64,000 nucleotides of DNA from NCBI GenBank assembly GCA_022885665.1, contig JAGQDJ010000222.1, positions 1 through 64,000 on the forward strand. The letters run 5' to 3'. The notes beneath the pieces are model-generated. The model was not told the DNA's origin. It did no database searches and saw nothing but the letters and a program-made list of their open reading frames with translations. Made by a program: the position numbers and the translations under genes. Below are positions 24,101-36,800 of this stretch, in pieces. The stretch's first letter is position 1, and each line of letters begins with the position of its first letter. This DNA comes from Triops longicaudatus. Lineage: Eukaryota > Arthropoda > Branchiopoda > Notostraca > Triopsidae.

Positions 24101-27100
24101 GATATAGAATCTTTAGCATATCCACTATTATCATTAATCGGAGCAGTATAAACTACAAGTCCGCCATTAGAAGCTAACCGTTTGGGCGTAATTTACTACA
24201 GACTCTAAAGTGGTGTGCTGTATAGTGTGTCACTAGGATACCAGTGATGGAGAAACAAAAGTAGTTTTCGGTATTTATTTTTTTATGTTGGTGAACGTAA
24301 CACAGAAAAGTATAATCTGATTCTTGTCTGAGGAATATAGCGAAACTTTCTTTCATGGTAACTTTTTTTCACAGCTGCTTAGCGATGTTTGGCATGATTA
24401 CAGCCTCAACAAACCATTTGTTGAAAATTATGATTTTTGTTATTGTTTCCCACGTAAAATGGACCCGAGTCTTCTCTACAAACGACACACTGAAACGACA
24501 GAACAAAATTCTTACCTTTTTTTTCTTCGGTATTGTCTTCTACATTTGGTGTTTCCAACTTAACAACTGCAGCTTCCTCTAAATCATCCATATTTTCACA
24601 TTTTTCTGCTGCTTCTACGGGACTGGTTTCTTCTGCTGCAAAACGAACGTAATTTTCATTACTATCGCAATTTGATATTAATTTACTCGTAATGTAAAGA
24701 CTCGAAAGAATTTATCTAATATATCCAATATCTATTCCTTTTATATATTTCTGTAAGAACCGTTAGCTCAGAATTAAAACAGTTGAATTTCTCGTACCTG
24801 TTTCCGTCGCTTGGACTTCCTCCTCAAGGACAGCTTCATATTCTGGCTCGGCTTCACAAACTTGCGCTGCAGTCACATCTTCAGATGGCTGTTCTTGTTC
24901 TGCGTCTTCAGGACTGTTATCAGCATCAGCCGCTGCGGGTGCCATGGTTTCTTGGCAATATTCGGGCGGTGGTTCTTCATTCTCTATTTGCTGGCTGTGT
25001 TCGATTGCTTGTTCCACATTAACTTCTGTCGGGTTTTCTGCGACAGAATCTTCGGGCTCTTCCATTGCAGAAACAGAAGCTACTCCTTCAACTGGCTCAT
25101 CCTTTGCGGCGTCCAAATCTTCCTCCGCCACGCTAGCAGGTGCGACTTCAACCAAACTGCTTGGCTGCTCGTCGTTCGACTCCGTTGGAGATACTTCCTC
25201 TGTGAGACACTGTGCTTCTACTGCTGCATCTTGACCTTGATCGGTAGCTTCCACCACAACAGAATCGAGGGCATATTCTGTTGGAATAGCTTGGCTCTCT
25301 TCCACACTTTCTGTCTGATCAGGAGATTCTTCTGATTCCGTTGCGTGCAATTCCACAACAATGATCTCTTCGTTGGTAGTTTCTGCAACAGCTTCAGGCG
25401 CTTCTGTTTCTCGTGGACTTTGCCCCAAAGAGGTTGCGTCGACATCTGCATCTTCGAGCGCCACCTCATCTTCTTTAACCGTACTGTCGGGTGCATCCTC
25501 AGACAAACTGCTTTGCGGCATGCTGTTTATATCCAAGTCAGCCGACTCTTCTGGAGCTGCAGGACTAACGCATACTGTGTCTTCCAGTGCAACGTCTTGC
25601 TCAGGAGCTTCCACCACAACAGAATCAATAACTTCTTCTGTGGGTTCGCCTCCTTCTTCAATAGGCTGGTCATCCGCCTGCTGAATTTCCGCACCAACTG
25701 TGCCGTCTTCTGCATCAACTGTTTGTACCTCTGGTTCAGCATCGGTAAGAACTTCAACGGAAACTTCTTCTCCAGACTCTGCAGAGTCGACTTCCTTTGT
25801 CACGACTTCAAAGTCTTGGCCTTCTTGAGGATTGACTTCGTCTCCAGTTGTCTGTTGCTCTGTAATATGCGAATCTTCACTGATCAGTATGTCTGTTGGA
25901 GAACTAGCGGGGATCTCGACTGATTCTGGCTCGTTTTCAGTGATAGTTTCTTCAACTTCGGGGCTTTCTTGCGAGATTGGGGTCGATTCTGCAACTTCCT
26001 GATCTTTAGGTACCTCAAAAGATTGCGACTCTGCATGTTCGTCAGCATCATTCTGATCAGTGATCACTGCCTCAGCGTCATCCGCAGTTTTGCTAATAAG
26101 TTCATCCAACAACCCTTCTTCCGTTACTAGTTCTTCGATTGCGAGAACTTGATCAGGAGCTTCTACTACTTCCTGACTCATAGTTGATGCCTCTTCAAGT
26201 ACCTCTGTGTTGATTTGCTGGTTTTCCGCTTCAGTGCTCGTAATTTCTGCTTCGTGTTCTTCAGCGTCATCAATTTGAGATTTTTCTACTACCGGATCAG
26301 TCTCGACAAGCGAAACTGACTCTTCGACAGCTTCTTCGGATTCTGCAAGTGGTTGGCAGATTTCTGACATCTCACCTTCCTGGAACTGTTCTTCTTCACT
26401 CGACTGTTTTATTTCTTCAGTCGTCGCTTCAGTTTCGTGCGGTTCGTCAGCGGTCAAGATTTCTGCATTGTCTTCGAGAATCGGAGATTCTGGTTCGTTA
26501 CCCAGGTCACTGGCGTCATTGACTACTTCGGTTTCTTCAATCTGAATTTCATCCTGTTCTTTCGTTCCGTTGTCTTCGGTAATAAGTTCAGCTGGCATAC
26601 CAGATTCTGCCGTCGGTAGTTCATTTTGATTATCTTCTACAGTTGTGTCATTGACCTCTTCTGGTGCCTCTGCCAAAACTTTTTCCTTGCTTTCGGTATC
26701 GTCGCTCAACACTTCGTCTTGATTGATTTCTTCCACTGAAGGTTCTGTGTCTACAGCTTGGCCAGTAAGCAAATCTTCCGTGGCACCGTCGTTATCTGTG
26801 CCAGCAGCGTCTTCTGTGACGCCATCTTCCCTGTGTAAAACAAGGCGTTCCGTTTCTGCAATTTCCGTTTCTGTTGCAAATTTGTCGACCACTTGTAAGA
26901 TTTCTAATATTTCTGCGTCATCTTCGGCTAGTACAACTTCTTCGGTTGCGTCAGTTCCTTCGGCGTCATTTTCTTGCACAGCTTCGTCAGCATTTTCGTC
27001 TATTTCTGTCTCAGGTCGATCTTGCGTCACCTCAGCCGGTTCATTCTGTTGAGCCAGCAGTGCGTCATTCGTGCTTGCAAGCTTTATTGAATCGCCTTCT

Positions 27101-30100
27101 TCAACCGCAGCAACACTTTCCCCGTCGTCAAGCTCCGCTGCTGCAGCATCGGCTTGGCTTTCATTGTTACCTTCTGTTTGCGTTTTCGCATTCAATTCCC
27201 TGCGAACGCGATAGCCTCGGAATGAGGCTTGGATTTTTGTAGCCGCCCGTGCTTGCGTTTCGTCCTCCAAAGATATATCGCGCTGAATCTTGCGCCAAAT
27301 TTCTTCTTCCTCATCGGCAGTTGGCATCCTTTCCAAACCCGGCTCGCTTACGTCATTGGCAGTGCCGTCTTCAGCATCTACCTGCTCGTGTGGGCTGCCA
27401 ACTGCATCTGTCAATTCTTCTTCTACTGCAATATCAGCAGGATTGCCTTCCTGGACATGTAGTTCAACATATTCCTCCGCATCCTCATTCACTGCTTCTT
27501 CGTGCGTGTTATTCGTGGTTCCTTCCAAAGTTTCGGCGCCCTCTTGGTCAGCGTGGCCACGTGGACTTTCAAGCGTTTCTGCCAACGCTTCTTTCTGCGT
27601 AATCTCAGCTGCCTCGTTGTCTGGATTAGTAAGCACGACGTCTTCTTCATTCTCGTTGTCCTGCTCTTCTGCAGCTTCTGCATCGTCTGCTTCAAGTGGC
27701 TCAGGCTTGACCGCCAGAGAGCGTCTGGTTCGATAGCCACGATAAGCCGCTTGGATAAGAACAGCTGCATCTCCATCATCCAACAACTGTGACAGTAACG
27801 GTATTAAAGAAACTATTTTTTTAAATATTTTTAAAACTGTAAATAAAAATAATGAAAAATGACTACATATGTTGACGAACTTCTGATGACGTGATATTAC
27901 CTTGGGTTTGTCAGAAGTAGGACTGCTAGCCAAGCCATCTTCCGGTACGGGTGAGGTCGGGGACGCAGCCAAAGAACGTATGCCGCCAGAGGAAGTTCTG
28001 CCAGCCTCGGCACTAACTGGGCGTGAGCTTGACCTCAAAGTTTTGCTCTCGACGCTCGCGGGTCGTGAGGCTACACTTTGGCGCAATTGACTGCCAACGC
28101 TGGCAGCGCTGGCTGGTCGGGATACGAGTACAATTGATCTGGGCGATTCTAGGGTTTTCAGTTTGGCTATGGTGGATATAGGTGATGTCGACTTTTCGGT
28201 GTCGTCGTCTGGGGTTTTCGGACTTTGAGGAGGTGAACTGGCAATGTCTTCTTCACCCAGGTCAAACTCTTCGTTGAGGGTAGTTGCCAGGGGCAGGGCC
28301 AACTCGGTCTCTGGTGACGTTGGCGTTTCTTCGGTTGACAGGAGTGGTTGAGCATCTTCGTTTGGCGCGGCCGATCGCAACTTTGGGCTTGACGGCGCCG
28401 GCAAAGGCGCGGAGGCGGGTTTGTTTTCCTTTCGACCTACGTTAAAATGTCAACATAAAGATTAAACGTTCAGCACTCAATCTTCGGAAGCGGTACTAAA
28501 CAAACAAGCCTTGAAAACGAGGACTTTGTGAATTGTAGACGAGGCCTGTGTTAATCTGTTTATTATGCAAAATCAAGTTTGAAACAATTGTTAGCAGTTA
28601 GTTGAGTTCAACTTATTTAAAATAAGTATTACGTAAAACTATTTAATATAAGTACAACATAAAATTATATGAAATGAAATGCAGTATTTCAAACAAGTCT
28701 ATTTCGAAATTATTTTCGAATTGAAAATTTTTCCTTTTCTTTTATTTATTGGGCGCAGAGCTTTCTGAATTCTAGACTTACTTTACTTGTCATTCCTATT
28801 CAATTGATTTTTGCACCTGCTTAAAAACATTTAAATTCAATCATAGTTTCAAATGTGCTGATCTCACTTTCGTTAAAAGATCGTATTTTATATACAAAAA
28901 ACGATAAATAGACAAACGCCTGTTTTGTTATATGTTTTGCACACGCGATAATAGCAACAAAGAAAACCGCGTGAAACAGTTTCTGGTGAGGAAAGTGGCT
29001 GGAGTATATTGTTTTCTTATCTAATATTTGTTTTCATATTTTGCTCAGTTATTAAACTGTCTTAGTGAAGCATTGATTTTTATTAATCGTTATTAAAGTT
29101 CTTTATGAGCTACGATTTATGTCCAGAATGTTCAATATATAATTTTTCTATTTACTATTTTTCTATTTACTAATTTTTCTATATACTTCGTAAAACGAGC
29201 GTATCTGATACGAAATTAAACTTGTAAGACGCCAAAATGGTAGGTAAAGAAATAAAAGAAAATAAATAAAGTAAGCAATTGCTTGAACTAAATGCACTTA
29301 CGCCAGTTTAGGAGCCTTAGAATTTATTAAATGGCATACCACAAAACAAGAAACAAAGGAATAAACAATGTTTGCCCGTAGATAATTAGTTAAACGAATT
29401 ATTGGTAAGACTTTTTATACGAGATTTTCGAGAATATAATCGCAGACTCAATAACATTGGAAGCGTTAGCGCACTATCTTCAAGTAAATCTTTGGTTCAA
29501 CAAAACGTAACATTCGTTCAGATAAAAAAATCGAGCATTTAAAAAAAAACTGAAATATTCGATCAGAACATTGCAAAACATGCCGAGGTGGACAGCGTTG
29601 CCCCATCGCTTGATGTCTAAATTACCCCTTAGTTTCGTAGCGTCACTTGGCTCTTTATATCCTATGTAAAATTTAATTTAGAAAAATGGTATCTAAGCTT
29701 AGAAAGTATGATTAAGCCGCTGTACCCTGGCATATATTGGTGTAACATATTTTGTTCGTTAAACAACACTGAAAAGAACATCCTCTAATAAGTAAAGTAC
29801 GATATTAGATTGAAATAGTTTTCTCGTTTAGTCATCGTTCTTCTTTCATCGCAATTTTAAACAAATTTTGAAGCAGCGGCAGGGCTTAATGTTAACTCAT
29901 AACAATGCAAGGACGCATTTAGTTCGTAAGTTGTATCTTTTGTTACAATCGACCGTAGTGTTTTCCAAGGTTTCACGTGTACGGTATTAAACGGATAATG
30001 TGAAGAGAATTTCGTGCTCGCGTCGTATACATGTGGTCCGGCGAGAAGCTAGTAGCTATTTCTGGTTCTTGAAAGATACCAGCCTGACATTTGGCACAGG

Positions 30101-33100
30101 CGTTCTTCGAAACGCCATGCTCCATACTTGTATTCCAGTTTATGTTATGCATAGCACACATGGCTGGCAGACATACATTTTTGTCTTAGCGGGGTTTTTC
30201 TCCTTATTTAAATAAAAATTCCTACGTACTTAAACGCACAAGTGGCGAAAAGCAGTTTAAGCAAAATACCAAGAAAGAGAAGGCGAAAAGTACACTCTAA
30301 TAAAATATTGTCTTATTTCACGCGTCACGCTTTTCCAAAGTTGATGCTGACTTGTGATATGCAAAAGAAAGAGCTACTTCACCTTTCCGGCACAACGATA
30401 AACCGCACCCCATGATGAATCACTGTAACGAAACTTTTATCCAGCCAAGTACGTGTTGTATACAGTATGCGGTTTTGTCTTTTTTGGGGCAAAATGCTAT
30501 TCCGAAGTTGCGAGACAATGCACAGTCAATGAAAGTAAAAGGTGGGACATTGTTTGGAAGAAGCCAAGTCCCTCACGCTCACGAATAAGACTTATTATAT
30601 GCATATAAGAGTAAGCTTACACACACTAATACAAGTCTTGCAAGTTCTCTCCCGGGCGAGAGGAGCAACACTGGTCGAAATTGAGAAAGCAAAAGAACCG
30701 TCTGCGTTCCAGACCCGAACCTTACTGAACGCTCCTCTGCGAGATTGCAGGAATAAAAATCAGCTGGATTATAGAACTTTCTGAGCCAATCGTCAAAACA
30801 TAAGTAGTTTAAAGCCTGTCAGTAAGCTTCTTAGCTGAGTGTCGCGAATGTTGACTGAAAGTGACATTTGCCTTACTCATTTGACTGGGAAGTACGTGGG
30901 ACATATTTCGTGTCATTAGACGCAAAGGGACTTTGCCTCAACTTTTTGTCACACACTCCTAGTAATTCTTTATTCTACTTTTTATGCTTACCCTTTCGGT
31001 CGGCTTTTTCTTCTTAAATAGGCCTCCGTGAGCAAACACGCACTAGCCTTAATGTACACCAAGTTATCACAATTTGTCTTTGCGTAAGAAACATAGTGAT
31101 GTTTTCTTCATAAAAAGGCTAAAAATGACTACAATTGTTAAGTAAGTAAATCAAAGTTAGGTCAAGTTAGTTTAGGCGCTGCGGTTACGTTACGTTAAGT
31201 TTTCTTAGTTAAAAAAAATACAGGCAATTAATAGATATGTATATGCTATCCTTGTGATTTACCCTTGTTTTCCGACAAATGAAACGACTTTGGCATAAAT
31301 CGTGGCGAACCTTAAATGACTTGTACTAATCCTCGTAAGTATGTGTTCTTCCTTTCATTTTTTACGACAAAATTACCAGGAACCGATACACAGTAATCTA
31401 ATGGGTGTATACAAGAGAAGTACTTCTCTATAGTAGCATGGGAGGAATGTTTTGAGTAATATTATACAAGGTAGACTCAAGAGTCATCGAAAGCTGATCT
31501 TCTGTCATATGAGAATCTCTGGGTCAACGGACTCGTGTAAGATAATTCAGCATTAGTCCAATAATTACACAGGCTATAGGATGAGACGAAAAACTAAGAA
31601 GCTAAATACCCGTAACAGCAGTAATACGTCTCTGGTTTATTTACTTTAGTCAGTTATAGTTCACAGGGTCTATTTGAAAGATTTGCAGTCGGAGCAACAG
31701 GAAGCTCTTTGATTGTGTAAGGTCTACAAAACTATACGGCTGCCAAGTCCAAGTTGAGAATACTGTTCGGAGCTATAATTAGCCATTTGTCCATGGTAGA
31801 AGAACGCGTCAACGCTTTTTGTTAAATGACGTAATAGCAGTCCATCAATAATTATGCCGCGGGGTTTAGGAAGAAAAAACTTTGTCAATTTGTGGTGCAG
31901 AGAACTCCAATAAGATATCGTTAGCAACTAATTTGTCATTGTTCCGTTGTTTGGACGGATCAGGCAGTTAACAAAACAAATAGTTGACAAAGAGAACTGA
32001 AATGCTTTTAGCAATAAAAATAGACGTAGGATGTAATACACAGCGCTAGTCTAAAGAATGACTCGGACCGCTGTGGTAAAACTCGAACCGTTTAAGTTCT
32101 GAAATATTTTGCAAGGCTAAATTTAGAACACTAATTAAGACCAAAGCAAATTGCCACTACCAATAGGTAACAGTGACCAACAGAAGCTTATTTCTTTCCA
32201 GATAAATTGTAAGTTAGTTGAGCTATCTATCGTCCAAACCGAAAAAAACACAGCTTATTGCCTTTAAGCTCTGGTCAAATTTTGTCTACAAACTCCGACC
32301 CTTTTCTTGCGTTATAGCTTACGGATGTTTGGAGAGGAGCGAGGCGGTCAGGAAAGTTGTGAGTTACGATGAAAAAGCCATCGAAAACTCACCCTAGAAA
32401 CGGAAACCTTCCTCACAGTTGAACATTTGGACACGCATGATTAAAGTAGCAGTAGAAACCGTAGAAAATGCAAAGAAGAACGAAATCGAAGACGAATGTT
32501 AATTCTTAATTTTTCTCTCTCTCTCCCGTTCCCGTTTCATTCACATTTCTCCTTAAATAACTGAAATATACTTTCTTTACAGAGTATTGTCAAACGTGTT
32601 CAACTATCCAAGTTGGCAATGCCAAATAGCGAAACGGGAACGCAAAATCGTCGTAAAAAGTTTATTCTTTTCTGAGAAATACCTGTGCTGCTATCTATTA
32701 AATTAATTTAAGCAGTTTACTTTGGCTCTACCTTTGCTTCACTTTCGATATTACCGCAAACGAAAGTTTAATACTAAAAAAATAAAAAAAAAGCTAACAC
32801 CAGCAGGAAAGCAAACGAGCTCCGTAACTTATTAATATTTTTACGTCACTTTGCAAAATCGAGGTCGTTTTAGTTTCAGTTCTTTTCAAATGAATTTTTT
32901 TCCATGAACAGTTGCTGACCGAAAGGTTAAAAGTGAGTCGTTGTATAAAGCTTAAACTCACATTCTTCGTCCCATAGCTGTTGGCAAAGGTCGGCTGCAA
33001 AGGCGTAGATATCTTCCGGTTGGTGTCGAATAACGCCCCGGGCCAAAGCTTCCAGCACTTGTGGTAATCCTTCTGGAATTTTCAATTTTGTCAAAAGCCC

Positions 33101-33106
33101 CTCCAT
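21131..33106 (-). CDS. giant acidic SPA17-like protein: RIIa docking domain plus eight IQ motifs
   Basis: Six exons: 32962-33106, 27901-28436, 24798-27786, 24516-24635, 23436-23552, 21131-23307. They join in phase to about 2,027 residues. Residues 8-46 are an RIIa dimerization/docking domain (KIPEGLPQVLEALARGVIRH then QPEDIYAFAADL), closely like sperm protein SPA17. Two IQ motifs follow at about 233 and 406 (KIQASFRGYRVRRE). Next comes an acidic Glu/Val/Ala/Ser-rich region (about 430-1700) with loose internal repeats (DSVVVEA twice). Six IQ motifs sit near the C-terminus (about 1708, 1783, 1829, 1927, 1965 and 2003; for example ATKIQANYRGYRTRQ). RIIa domains bind amphipathic helices of A-kinase anchors and radial spoke proteins; IQ motifs bind calmodulin or myosin light chains. 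SPA17 has this order but is only about 150 residues with one IQ motif. A role in cilia, sperm flagella or neurons is inference. Confidence 0.9.
27787..27900 (-). other. stop-free intron of 114 nt in the RIIa/IQ gene
   Basis: The intron has a donor (AAG/GTAATA) and an acceptor (GTCACAG). It is exactly 38 codons long, is phase 0 and has no stop in frame. If retained it would add a strongly hydrophobic segment (FSLFLFTVLKIF, VSLIPLLSQ) just before the first IQ motif. I call it an intron because the flanking coding sequence is highly charged and this piece is AT-rich. Confidence 0.65.
28437..32961 (-). other. intron 1 of the RIIa/IQ gene (4.5 kb)
   Basis: The intron runs from the exon with the RIIa domain to the second exon. 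It is AT-rich, with a short TTAGG-like patch near 31150-31200 and no convincing nested gene. ORFs inside (for example + strand 30542-30784) show no family signature. Confidence 0.6.
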
Positions 33107-33856
33107 TATCCGGCACTATTTACGTAAAGAACACCACGGAGTAACTGAGGAAGAATGGCAATCTACTGAGTTGCGGTTAACATAGGGGCATTGATTCCAC
33201 AGTTACATCGATTTGAGTGGCTGGCCGTCACCATGACAACTCCCACCTGTCGCGTGTCCATCGCTTGCATGTTTGACTGACTAATGCAGCCACAAACGTT
33301 ATTTGAACAACTTCGCTCGTGAAATAACGAATTTTGACAGAACGTACTTGTATTGAAACACTGCTGTTTACAACGACTAACGAAAACATGCCCGCAAATA
33401 ACGCGACATGTAGTAGCATTGCCCTTTTCACTTCAATTTCTCCTCTTAGCTTCCTTGACAGTTTTCCTTCAAGCTATTAATACAACAAGAGTAAGAAGAC
33501 AACAGAGAGCCATACAAGTTACCGTTACACAAATCATAAAAAAAGAACAGGAACCTTCACTCTTTCACGACAAAACTCAGGTACCAATCAAGTTGCTTTG
33601 TAGACTCGATTCATTATTACAAGAGGACGTTTTTCTTCTTTGAAACGTTTTAAGTGACAGAAAAAGGCACTTGAGGGCTCTCTGGGATAAAGTATACAAC
33701 CACAACAGGGTTCTTTTTTCTACATTTTCAAAAAATTGAATAAGGGGTGATTAAAAAAAAAGACCACAAGCATACCGTGAAATATAAAGGTAACATTAAA
33801 ATAAACATAACGCAGGGTTTAGATAGCCGTAAATATAATTTAACACGGCGCCAACT
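33107..33856. other. intergenic region between the RIIa/IQ gene and DCAF8
   Basis: This 750-bp spacer must contain the RIIa/IQ promoter and the DCAF8 3' UTR. I see no clear TATA box or canonical AATAAA at the expected places. Confidence 0.5.
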
Positions 33857-36800
33857 CTACGAAGGAGCACACTGGACTGTTTGCGTGCGTTCTTCAGCAT
33901 CGGAGGTTTCGGACTCGTCTTCAGAAGAAGAATCGTCATTTCCTTCGCCTGATGCTCGTTGCGTTTGTCCTCCTTGTTGCTATACGGAAATTAGAACGTA
34001 ATTAAATACCCCTTAAGGCTCAAAAATTATATACTTTAATTAAAAATTTCCCGAAAATCCCTGCAAAGCTGAGCAAAATTTAATAAATTCTGCTGCATTT
34101 GAACGAAACTCGATTCATTTCAGCTGAATTTACATTCAAATTCAAGTGAAGTATCAGTTGAATTTAAACTCCACAGAAGTGTCTTTTAGTTTTTTAACTG
34201 ATCTGAAATTTTCTAGAAAACACGTGCTTTATATGGGCAGTTCTATTTGCTATCTCTTTAAAAGATTTAAACACTTACACGTCGTCGACGCTCGTTACGA
34301 CGCATATGTCGCCACAACATCCAGAGTAATTCCCCATCCAACGTCGACGGATCTCGACGCTTCTCTTCTTCGCGTTCTCGCAAATTCTCTGTTACCGTCT
34401 TTAAAATACATAAGTAAGTAAACTACTAACCACTCAAAACCAGCATTTAGCTAAAAATGAACAAAAATAAAAGTAAACATCTTAACTTAAAATACATGAT
34501 GACGCACTATGTTAACAACTTATGTTAATAAATGTATTATAAAAAATAGATAATATTAAAAATAAATACATAAATTAAAATAATTAGAAAAAAACACCTA
34601 ATCGTAAAGTAAATTTAATGCGATTTTCAGTCAAATAAATTCGTTTTTAAAAAATAAATATCTATGTTAAAATACATGATTATGAAATATGTTTATACTG
34701 TAATAATATCTATGAATAGAAAGAACGAATGAAAATAAATATACAAATCAAAATAATTTGAAAAAAGAAAAGCACACAAGCTTAAAATCAATTGAATATA
34801 ATTTTCCTTTTTACGTACTTTTTTCAAGTTGCTTATGCTCATAGGTTCTGCCCCTTCTGCATGATAGGGCATCCATACTTTCACGTCGTCATCTAGCCCG
34901 CTGGTGGCCAAGACTGGGAATAAAGGATGTGGTTCCAGACAGTTCACCTTTCACGCATTGAAAATTAATTACCGTCTGACTACTGAATCAAAACGCCAAC
35001 TTACCACGCCATTTTCATCGCCTGCCATGAACTGAACAATGGCTTCCGATTGCTTTTCCCAGAAAAAGATGTTCCCACAATCTGACCCCGACACCACAAA
35101 TTCGCTGCGTGGCCCGAAAAAATTCACTCCTTTCACTGAAATTAAACAAATTATTGTAAATTAATTAAAAAATCAAACATACACGAATTTCATCTTTTCA
35201 ACTTGGCTTGCATCTGCCTCACAAATAACTCCAAAAACATTTACCCGTGGCGTTGTTTCTGTGACCTTGATAGCGATGCAAATGTTCAGATACATCTGAT
35301 CGTTTGGCATCAAACAGATAAATATCTTCGTCGTTGTAAGTCGCCAAGATTTCCGAGCCATCGTAATTATATACCGCTGCTGTTATGTGATTATAGTGCC
35401 GAGACTCCAACTGTAAACAAAGCCGTTACACAGATTAGCAACCTTTTGGTAAACAAGTCTTCTTTTACCATATGTTGCGGAGCATACGACTTTAAGGTAG
35501 CTTGAGAGTTCCGCAAATTCCTTCGATCATAAACTCGTAAAAATTGATCCTTGCCACCCAAGCAAAAGATATTGCCATCCAGTGGGTGGCCATGGATGCT
35601 ATATAGCGCCACCTTCTTCTCCTCTTGCTTCACGGTCAAGATCCTATGAATCACAAAGATTCGTATTAAGGATACTTACAATCTCCATGTTTAATTCTCC
35701 TTTCCTGAAGTCATGACTCATTTCGGTACTTTCAATTTTAATACCCAACACTAATATTTTGTGCAAGTAATAATGAATCTTCTATACAATAATAACGAAG
35801 AAGCTAATGAGAAATTAAATAAGGTATGATAATCTAGCTGGGTTAAGTTACACGAATATAAGAAAAAGGGTGTTCGGAACATGAACAAAGTAAAAGTACA
35901 ATACTCGTTAATTAAAAGGAGCCAATCAAACGGCAATATACTTAACTACACCGTATTATATAATAATGGAAGTTACCATGTACGACCCTTATTTTGGGTC
36001 ACGGAATATATGCGCAAGTTTGTGAGGAACACATCTCTTATTCCAAAATAATCCTTTAGCTAAGACCATTCACCGCTGAAGTAATTGAAAGTGGAAGTAA
36101 TTCGTAGATTTACGAATGCTACCGGTGGCAGCCGTACGAACTTAAAGTCTGACCTGTACGAACAAAGCGACTATGACAAAAGTTAACGGCGAATCCTAAC
36201 TTATGCTTGGTTCACACTTATCACTAACATTTCTAACGTGAAAGGTCAACGCCTGATTTGCCTCTTAAGCGTCGGTCACAACAAACGGTAGTCCACGAAA
36301 TTTCCCCATTACGAAGATTTTTGAAATCCTAGGAAATACGTAAACCCAGAGAACTACGACTACGGTAAGTCTAAGACCAAGTGAAACGACGTATGAAGTA
36401 CGAATACACACTTATTTGGTTTGCTTTCTCGCACATCGATTTCCAGGACGACGGCGTCCTCGCCAGCGGTTAAGACAATATGTGGTGTATCAGGCAGCAA
36501 TGCCAACTTGTGAGCAGGGCCTTTATGGAGTCCAAGCCGTCGAGGAGGGTATCGTACCCCATCGGATGAAACTTCTGCTAATCGCACGTGACCGTCCCGA
36601 GCGCACGTCACAATGTGCGTATCACCTTGGAACGGTAGAAATTTTGCCTGTCGAAATAAATACATGAATTAAGAAGCGTACGTAAATGAAAACAAATAAA
36701 TCAAATAGAAATTATAAAAAGTAAAGAAATTTAAAATAAAAGAAATTAAACAAAAAGTAAAAGACAAAATGCTGTTAAATAAAAAAGATCGTTATTGCTA

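Noticed and set aside
24811..25923. Long plus-strand ORFs opposite the acidic exon (for example 24811-25335, 25345-25923, 27290-27736)
   Set aside because: They are mirror images of Glu/Asp/Ala-rich codons on the minus strand, which rarely produce stops on the opposite strand. They have biased, meaningless composition.
33228..33419. Minus-strand ORF beginning like a signal peptide (MLLHVALFAGMFSLVVV) near 33419
   Set aside because: It is followed only by short open sequence that runs into the promoter of the RIIa/IQ gene. No downstream exon fits, and hydrophobic starts are common by chance in AT-rich DNA.
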